DNA of 11,384 bases, from assembly GCA_025937115.1 (NCBI GenBank), contig JAICSB010000062.1, positions 1-11,384 on the forward strand. The letters run 5' to 3'. The notes below the pieces were generated by a model. The model did no database searches. It was not told the DNA's origin and was given only the letters and a program-made list of their open reading frames with translations. The DNA is from Pseudonocardiaceae bacterium. GTDB taxonomy: Bacteria > Actinomycetota > Actinomycetes > Mycobacteriales > Pseudonocardiaceae. Shown piece by piece: positions 6,345 to 11,384 of this stretch. How positions within the stretch are numbered: the stretch's first letter is position 1; each line of letters starts with the position of its first letter. Position numbers and translations under genes: made by a program.

Positions 6345-6554
6345 TTGATCGATCCGCATGCCACACCACGTCGTGACCGGGCTGCTCACGCTGGCCTTCG
6401 CTCGCCGGACTGCTTAGCCGATCCCGACGACGCGCGGGGCCTGAAACCACTCGCGCTGCTCACCGACGCCCAGACCGCGCTGGAGGACGCCGGCGACGAC
6501 CTGGAACGGATCCATGACTGGGTCACCGAACTGGCCACAAGCCTGCACCGCTAA
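6345..6554 (+). CDS. Possible small hypothetical protein
   Basis: This frame encodes 69 residues from a TTG start, with GGAGGGG (6327-6333) 11 bases upstream. The second half (LALLTDAQTALEDAGDDLER, then IHDWVTELATSLHR) looks like a genuine amphipathic helical protein. The first half is Arg/Pro/His-rich and less convincing. In the +1 frame, an ATG at 6358 gives MPHHVVTGLLTLAFARRTA and stops, so a frameshift near 6415 could have joined two originally continuous parts. There are no membrane segments or Cys residues. It lies divergent to the STAS remnant and 193 bases before the peptide/methyltransferase pair. I do not recognise a family. It may be a small intact gene or the tail of a decayed one. 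Confidence 0.4.
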   Translation: MIDPHATPRRDRAAHAGLRSPDCLADPDDARGLKPLALLTDAQTALEDAGDDLERIHDWVTELATSLHR

Positions 6555-6636
6555 ACCAGATCTCGGGGTCGGCGACAACCCGTCCTCGACGCGATCGGTT
6601 TGGTCGCTGCCGGTTGCGTTGCGCCCTCTTGACACC

Positions 6637-6649
6637 TAGACGCTAGGGC
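6637..6649. repeat. CCTAG-ACG-CTAGG palindrome
   Basis: A perfect 5-bp inverted repeat with a three-base centre lies immediately after a TTGACA-like hexamer and about 100 bases upstream of the peptide/methyltransferase pair. It could be an operator for that pair. No convincing -10 box is seen at the right distance. Confidence 0.25.
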
Positions 6650-6747
6650 TGGTCCCCTCACCGTGGGTGCACCACCGGCTGCGTGCCCTGAACACCGTGC
6701 GCGGCCGCCAGGTGGCGACCGCCATGTGATACGAGGGAGGGCCGCCC

Positions 6748-6885
6748 GTGGGTAAGCATGATGACAAGGACAAGGAAGAAGACGAGCGCAAGCAACAAGG
6801 CAACGGTCAGGTGCCGGCGGACACGCGAATATCACCGAAAGATCCAGAGGGCAAGCACAGCGAACCAGAGGATGACCAGAAGTGA
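6748..6885 (+). CDS. 45-residue charged peptide, coupled to the methyltransferase
   Basis: This short frame starts at GTG with a strong SD, GGGAGG (6735-6740), seven bases upstream. The product begins MGKHDDKDKEEDERKQQ and ends SEPEDDQK. It is extremely hydrophilic, rich in Lys, Asp, Glu and Gln, with no Cys and no membrane segment. Its stop codon overlaps the GTG start of the methyltransferase (GTGA, 6882-6885), a classic translational-coupling arrangement, so the two are almost certainly one operon. The Asp-rich, Asn-Gly-containing peptide (NG at residues 19-20) would be a plausible substrate or partner for an isoaspartate-type methyltransferase, but this is inference. It has no FxLD-like core or other RiPP core that I recognise. 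Confidence 0.65.
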   Translation: MGKHDDKDKEEDERKQQGNGQVPADTRISPKDPEGKHSEPEDDQK

Positions 6886-8063
6886 CCGATCCGGCACCTC
6901 TGCTGCGCCGCATGGTCGATGACCTCACCAGTACTGGGGTCCTGGATCCACCATGGCGGGAGGCATTTCTTGCCGTGCCCCGGCACGCATTCATCCCCGA
7001 CACGATATGGCGCCAGCAACGCCGGGAACTCGTGCCGTTTCACCGGGCCGATGACCCGCTCCGTTGGCTGGAAATGACGTACGCCCCCACCCAGGTTCTG
7101 ATTACCCAGGTCGACGACGGAAACCCGGTCGGGCCGGGACTGATCGGTGATCGCATTTCCAGCTCGGCGAGCCAGCCCAACGTCGTCGCGCTCATGCTCG
7201 CCGCGCTGACCGCCGAGCCCGGGATGACGGTCTGCGAGATCGGCACCGGCACCGGCTACAACGCCGCGCTGCTGGCCCACCGGTTGGGCGCCCAGAACGT
7301 CACCACTATTGAGGTCGATGCCGAGCTGGCCACCCGGGCCGGCGGCGCACTTGCCGCCGCCGGCTATGCACGCGTCACGGTGGTCACCGGCGACGGCGCG
7401 CACGGCTACCCACCCCGAGCCCCCTACGACCGGATCCTGTCGACGGCGGCGGTCGGGCAGGTGCCCTCTGCGTGGGTGGAACAGACCCGGCCGGGCGGTC
7501 GGGTGGTCACACCATGGGGAACGGCGTACCTCAACGGCGCGTTGCTGGCGCTGACCGTGGGCGAGGACAACACTGCGACCGGCCGCCTAGTCGACAACGT
7601 GGCGTTCATGTGGCTGCGCGACCAACGCCTCCCCCTGACCTGGGTCCGTGACTGTGTATACGACGAGGACAAAGCCCTGGTCAGCCACACCCACATCCAG
7701 CCCAGCAAAGTCACCGATGACTACCATGCAGCGTTGGCTATCGGCCTACAGGTGCCCGAGTGCGAATACCGTTTCTGCCGCGCAAAGGACGACTCCGGCG
7801 AATACACAGTGTGGTTCCTTGACCCGTCATCTCGATCCTGGGCCAGCATTGACTACGCCCCCGGCGCCGACACCTACGAAGTGAACCAGCTAGGTCCACG
7901 CCATCTCTGGGACGAAGTCGAAGCCGCCTACACCTGGTGGGTGCAAGCGAACAGCCCCACATCAGACCAATGGCGATTCACCATCACCCCGACCGGCCAA
8001 CACGTCGACCTCACCGGCACCCTCCGCCGCGAGCACGCCCCGACCATCGCCAAAGGCGCATGA
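6882..8063 (+). CDS. Protein-L-isoaspartate methyltransferase-like enzyme, peptide-maturation type
   Basis: This 393-residue enzyme carries an N-terminal SAM-dependent methyltransferase domain of the PIMT (PCMT) family. Residues 9-40 match the PIMT entry helix (MVDDLTSTGVLD, then AVPRHAFIPD). The substrate loop SSSASQPNVVALML lies at 93-106. SAM motif I is CEIGTGTGYN (118-127), the acidic post-I residue is in IEVDAELA (143-150), GDG is at 170-172, and YDRILSTAAVGQVPSAWVEQ is followed by PGGRVVTPWG (204-213). A further 180-residue C-terminal region is absent from housekeeping PIMTs (about 210-230 residues). It is typical of methyltransferases found with ATP-grasp peptide maturases and FxLD-type RiPP systems. 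The GTG start overlaps the stop of the upstream 45-residue peptide. No ATP-grasp ligase lies in the window, so the partner system is missing or elsewhere. Specific substrate unknown. Confidence 0.85.
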   Translation: MTDPAPLLRRMVDDLTSTGVLDPPWREAFLAVPRHAFIPDTIWRQQRRELVPFHRADDPLRWLEMTYAPTQVLITQVDDGNPVGPGLIGDRISSSASQPNVVALMLAALTAEPGMTVCEIGTGTGYNAALLAHRLGAQNVTTIEVDAELATRAGGALAAAGYARVTVVTGDGAHGYPPRAPYDRILSTAAVGQVPSAWVEQTRPGGRVVTPWGTAYLNGALLALTVGEDNTATGRLVDNVAFMWLRDQRLPLTWVRDCVYDEDKALVSHTHIQPSKVTDDYHAALAIGLQVPECEYRFCRAKDDSGEYTVWFLDPSSRSWASIDYAPGADTYEVNQLGPRHLWDEVEAAYTWWVQANSPTSDQWRFTITPTGQHVDLTGTLRREHAPTIAKGA

Positions 8064-8475
8064 GATGATGAGGCCGGCCATGAACCGGGTCGGCCAGCGC
8101 GCCGGAACCGGGTTCTGATACTTCTCAGCAACTGATGGCCCTGCGGGCGACCAACTGATGCGCGCGGGAGCGACCACGATCACCGAGGGCGACGCCATCG
8201 CCTTGGATGATCGGATTCAGGGTCTTGCCGGTGGGTCGATCATCACCCATACCGTTCGCTTATCGGAAGCCAGGGGCTGATGGCCACCAGGCGGGCCGCG
8301 TTTAAGTTCGTGGTGACCAACCCGGATACCGACTTCGCCGAGATCGCGGACCTGGTCGAGGAGTTTGGCCTGGGCGCTTCGATGACGACCAGCTGATCAG
8401 CCTGCGGCCCCACCTGGTGGTCGACGACCAGGCGGGGATTTTCCAGCCGGCGGGTGAGTTCGCTACGGCAGCTGA
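8064..8475 (+). other. Gap with possible decayed coding segment
   Basis: No intact gene is seen between the convergent methyltransferase and DUF2252 genes. Three short plus-strand stretches read like genuine protein. ATG 8158 to stop 8280 gives MRAGATTITEGDAIALDD and ends RLSEARG. Overlapping it at TGATG, ATG 8280 gives MATRRAAFKFVVTNPDTDF, then AEIADLVEEFGLGASMTTS. In another frame from about 8379, FDDDQLISLRPHLVVDDQAG continues IFQPAGEFATAADHG. The KFVV...EIADLVEEFGL stretch loosely recalls the late part of QueE-type radical-SAM proteins. The frame changes suggest one degraded gene. Confidence is low. Confidence 0.3.
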
Positions 8476-9921
8476 TCATGGGGCGGACTCGGTGTGGAGG
8501 ACACCGTGGGCGACGGCGGTCAGCAGGGCCTGGTGGTCGCGCTCGGTTTGGTCGGCGTAGCCGCGGGCGAATCGGCACATGGCGCGGCCGACCTTGTCGC
8601 TGTTGCCGAGATAGCCGGCGATCATGGAGGCGCCGCTGGTGCGGGCGTGGCCCTTAGCCAGCAGCAGGCCGCAGATCCCGGCGTAGTCGGCCAGGGCGTG
8701 GGCGTCGATCCCGTCGACGGTGACGGCGCCTTTCATGTCCCGGAATTGTCGGACGTAGTACTGGTGGTCTCCGACGGTGGTCCATCCCAGCAGCGGGTCG
8801 CTGACGGTCTGCAGCGCCTGCTGGTACTCCACTACCCGCTGGCCCTGGTGGGCGTGCCAGGCCGAATCGCCGTGGACGAGCCGCGCGACGACGGACCGGC
8901 GGGCCTGTTTGAGCTGGAGGAACACGACATCGTCGGGGCTGCTGCCCTGGCACAGCGCGATGTAGGCACGCAGACCCACCGAGCCCACCCCGACGACCTT
9001 GTGCGCGATGTCGACGATGCTGTACCCGGCCAGGATGCGCGCCCAGTGGGGAGGCAGCGTCTGCAGGTAGGAGTCCAGTGCCTGGGCGATTCGCTCGGCC
9101 TGGGCGGCGTCCGGGCGGGTGATGAGCGGGGGCTCCTCGACGATGTGGCGGGTGCCGTCGCGTTGTTGGGTGAAACGTGGCAGCGCACGGTCGCTGGTGC
9201 GTCGGCGCGCCCGTTTCGCGGCCCGCTTGATCTCCTTGCGCAGCGTGTCCCGGGTCGCGGTCGTCTGTAGCCGGTCAACGTCGAGCCGCTCATAGGAGCG
9301 GGCCAACAGCGGCTGCTCCGCTAGGTAGGCCATGTGCTCGCGGTAGGCGGCAACACAGCGCGCAACGGCCTCCTCGCAGGCGTGCTCCGGGGAACTGTTT
9401 TGCCGACCGGCGACCCACACGCTGGTCACCAGCCGGCGCAGATCCCACTCCCAGGCGCCCGGGTGCGCCTCATCGAAATCGTTGAGGTCAAAGACGAGAT
9501 CGCGCTCGGGTGAGGCGTAGAAGCCGAAGTTGCCCAGGTGCGCGTCACCGCAGATAACCGGGGTAATCCCGGTGGAGGGCAGGTGAGCGAAGTCCTCGGC
9601 CATGATCGCGGCGGCGCCGCGGAGGAAGGCGTAGGGAGAGGCGATCATTCGGCCGATCCGGACCGGGATCAGCCGGTCCAGCCGACCCTCGTGGGTGGCA
9701 ATGATCTGTTGTACTGGGTCGGCGCGGCTGTCGAGCACGCTCCAGTTGCCCAGCACTGATCGGGGCACCCGCTTGCGCAGCGACCGCCCGATGGCGTAGC
9801 GCTCCGGTCGGGGAGTCGCCGGCTGACGCAGCGACACAAACCCCCGGCTATCCGCCGAGACGAGAACGACATGCTGATCGCGATCTCCTCCGCCGTCGTG
9901 GCCACCCCGCCCGGACGTCAT
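8476..9921 (-). CDS. DUF2252-family protein (kinase-like fold)
   Basis: This 481-residue protein belongs to the DUF2252 family, found widely in actinobacteria, with no established biochemical role. Diagnostic motifs are YAFLRGAAAIMAEDF (97-111), ICGDAHLGNFGFY (123-135), LVFDLNDFDEAHPGAWEWDL (142-161), and later VVGVGSVGLRAYIAL and a YYVRQFRDMKGAV segment. The GDAHLGNFG and FDLNDFDEA motifs resemble the catalytic and metal-binding loops of aminoglycoside-phosphotransferase-like kinases, so a small-molecule kinase role is possible but unproven. Length is in the family range. The ATG at 9921 is preferred because GGAG lies seven bases upstream; in-frame starts at 9975 or near 9837 are alternatives. 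The gene is convergent with the methyltransferase. A GGGTAC sequence on the minus strand (10083-10078) could be a stress-type -10, but without a good -35. Confidence 0.88.
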   Translation of the reverse strand: MTSGRGGHDGGGDRDQHVVLVSADSRGFVSLRQPATPRPERYAIGRSLRKRVPRSVLGNWSVLDSRADPVQQIIATHEGRLDRLIPVRIGRMIASPYAFLRGAAAIMAEDFAHLPSTGITPVICGDAHLGNFGFYASPERDLVFDLNDFDEAHPGAWEWDLRRLVTSVWVAGRQNSSPEHACEEAVARCVAAYREHMAYLAEQPLLARSYERLDVDRLQTTATRDTLRKEIKRAAKRARRRTSDRALPRFTQQRDGTRHIVEEPPLITRPDAAQAERIAQALDSYLQTLPPHWARILAGYSIVDIAHKVVGVGSVGLRAYIALCQGSSPDDVVFLQLKQARRSVVARLVHGDSAWHAHQGQRVVEYQQALQTVSDPLLGWTTVGDHQYYVRQFRDMKGAVTVDGIDAHALADYAGICGLLLAKGHARTSGASMIAGYLGNSDKVGRAMCRFARGYADQTERDHQALLTAVAHGVLHTESAP

Positions 9922-10544
9922 CCAGCAACTCCACGACCCGGAACGTCCATACCACCTCGCAGCATGGGCAATCACCGACTCGCCTGCGGAACTGCCAAAC
10001 AGCCCGCTACTACATCACGCGCGGCGGCACTGGCGAGCCAGACCCACAAGCATCTGCCTTCCGGGTCAACATCGACTGTACCCTCTGTTCGATCTCGGAG
10101 TTCACGTCTCAGTGACGCTGTTACACTTTCGCAGGACCGTCCGGGCCAGGCGCAGAGATCCCCGATCGAAGATGCAGAGTCATGGTGTAGCCGGTGGTCG
10201 GCACCTCGTCCGTCGCTGATGCCGCCCTCCGCACCGACGCCCTGGCGTTGGTACCATTCCCATCCGAGTGATCAACTAGCAAGATCACAGCCAAGTTTTG
10301 CTCCACGCTTATGACCGATCGCCATACATCACCGCGCAATCCCACAGAACCCTGTCGGTTGCGTGACCAGCCGCGACACATCACCGCTGGCTACCACGAA
10401 GCGTGACAAAGTAACGGAACGACCACCCGTCCAGTGTGGGTTCGATTTCCGTCCTGAACTCAGACACCGTCCGGCGCAGACACCGGTGGCGTCTCACGAG
10501 CGGTGTAAACGAGCGGACGTGAAGATCCTCTCGCTGGGGTCAGT
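9922..10544. other. Gene-free region before the IS256-type remnant
   Basis: I see no credible gene here. Frames are open only as shadows, without SD or protein-like composition. It should hold the DUF2252 promoter (GTACCC at 10078-10083 is the one motif noticed). Between about 10490 and 10544 it should also hold the outer end of the insertion sequence whose transposase remnant begins at 10545. I could not identify that terminal repeat because the partner end is outside the window. Confidence 0.45.
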
Positions 10545-11384
10545 CTAGGCCAGGGCTCCGACGGTGTCGGGCTCGTCGGCGGCGGGTTGTTCGGCGTGTC
10601 GTAGCGGGGTGGGTGGGTCGAGCAGCTCCGGCGCAGGTCCTGGAGCTGGCGTAGCCCCGCCGCGGTCATGGTGAACCCGCGCCAGCCCCGCGAGCCGCGG
10701 TCGAGGACGGCCCAGACCAGGCTCAGGCAGCTGGTCTCGCCGGGCAGCCGGCCGATGACCTTCACGCGGCGGCGGGTCTCGCCGAAGGTACGTTCGATGA
10801 AGTTGGAGTGCCGCACCCGGTTCCAGTGCTCTCGGGGGCAGCGCAGGTAGTGAGTGAGCTGCTCGCGGTCGGAGAGCAGGCAGCGCACCGCGGCCGGGTA
10901 GCAATCACGCCAGCCGGCGAAGTCGTCGATCTTGGTTTGGACGTGGGCGACGGCGTGGAGGCCGGGCTCGACGGTGTCGGGGACGTCAAAGATGGCCCAG
11001 TAGTCGGCCTTGACCTCGTCCTGGGCGTTCTTCGGCACACTTTGGGCACCAGGTCATCGAGGCGGCGTTGTTGCCAGGCCGCCATCTCGGTGGCGATCTC
11101 AGTGCAGATCCGCGACACCGTCGACCGCGACACCGTGGCCTGCTCGCCGAGGGCCTCGCCCAGGGTGGCCTCCACGTCCCGGGTCGAGAGCCCGCGCACG
11201 AACCCGGCGATGACCAGGCTCTCCAGCGCGTGGGTCTTGGTGACCCCGGTCCCGAGCAGCCGGGAGGCGAACACCTCGGTGGTGCCCCGCAGCTTCGGCC
11301 GCGACAGGGTCACCGGACCGGTGGTGGTCTTGATCGTGGTCTCGCCGTAGCCGTTGCGGCTGCCCGGGCGGGCGTCGGCGCTGG
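10545..11384 (-). pseudogene. Broken IS256/Mutator-family transposase, start outside the window
   Basis: The minus strand encodes two parts of an IS256-type transposase. The first, in frame from the window edge, reads RPGSRNGYGETTIKT, LRGTTEVFASRLLG, and STRDVEATLGEALG to QQRRLDDL. The second, in another frame, starts PKNAQDEVKADYWAIFDV and contains HWNRVRHSNFIERTFGETRR, the family signature with the catalytic Glu. They meet near 11040-11055. Family members have roughly 90-100 more residues between these parts, including the first two catalytic Asp residues, so an internal deletion plus frameshift is inferred. Near 10634 a further one-base deletion is likely: after LQDLRR the other frame gives ELLDPPTPLRHAEQPAADEP and a stop at 10545, while the uncorrected frame runs on to 10460. 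The gene must be inactive. Confidence 0.9.

Noticed and set aside
6651..6729. Short frame ending LRALNTVRGRQVATAM upstream of the peptide gene
   Set aside because: Protein-like but only about 25-29 codons, with no SD or start; too weak to annotate.
6807..7403. Minus-strand open frame opposite the methyltransferase start
   Set aside because: It lies antisense to the SAM-binding domain and has shadow composition.
8494..9270. Plus-strand frame of 258 codons opposite DUF2252
   Set aside because: The minus-strand DUF2252 motifs are unambiguous; the plus frame has no recognisable features.
10436..10450. tRNA T-arm-like string GTGGGTTCGATTTCC
   Set aside because: The bases after the loop do not pair with the 5-base stem, and no acceptor, D or anticodon arms can be drawn around it.
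1..11384. CRISPR array, rRNA or phage structural genes
   Set aside because: I saw no regularly spaced repeats, rRNA signatures or phage proteins anywhere in the window.

Overview
The base composition, GTG/TTG starts, Shine-Dalgarno (SD) sites and protein families point to a high-GC actinomycete, probably a Mycobacterium relative. This is inferred from protein style, not from a marker gene. The window is a mosaic accessory region containing three sets of mobile-element remains: an end of a Tn3-family transposon with its serine recombinase (1-694), a 5'-truncated Tn3 transposase (3612-5672) and a broken IS256/Mutator-type transposase running off the right edge (10545-11384). Between them lie cargo genes with a stress-response flavour.

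Layout. Positions 1-30 look like the inner part of a Tn3 terminal inverted repeat, followed by a resolvase-type recombinase on the minus strand. An intact single-domain STAS (anti-anti-sigma-like) gene follows at 1001-1474, then a small disordered protein with a duplicated AGVGGSD motif (1555-1782). A gene-poor stretch (1783-2285) holds two strong hairpins and a SigB/SigF-style promoter. On the minus strand, 2286-3452 encodes an unusual protein with a CsbD-like N-terminus joined to a PI-PLC X-type phosphodiesterase domain, in visibly lower-GC DNA. The truncated Tn3 transposase is fused in frame to the tail of a second, frameshifted STAS gene (5673-6091). The two STAS copies and their upstream regions therefore form a diverged inverted pair around about 4.3 kb.

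The right half has a small possible gene (6345-6554), then a coupled pair: a 45-residue charged peptide (6748-6885) overlapping a 393-residue protein-isoaspartate-methyltransferase-like enzyme (6882-8063). The enzyme resembles those of ATP-grasp/RiPP maturation systems, but no ATP-grasp ligase is present. A possible decayed coding segment (8158-8480) separates it from a convergent DUF2252 gene (8476-9921). A gene-free stretch of about 620 bases then leads to the IS256-type remnant.

Functional reading (inference): the STAS protein, the CsbD-like segment and the GGGTA-type promoter motifs all belong to partner-switching or general-stress biology, so the cargo may be a stress module carried on a transposon-built island. 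The most interesting candidates for new biology are the peptide-methyltransferase pair, the CsbD/PI-PLC protein without a signal peptide, and the STAS plus repeat-peptide pair.
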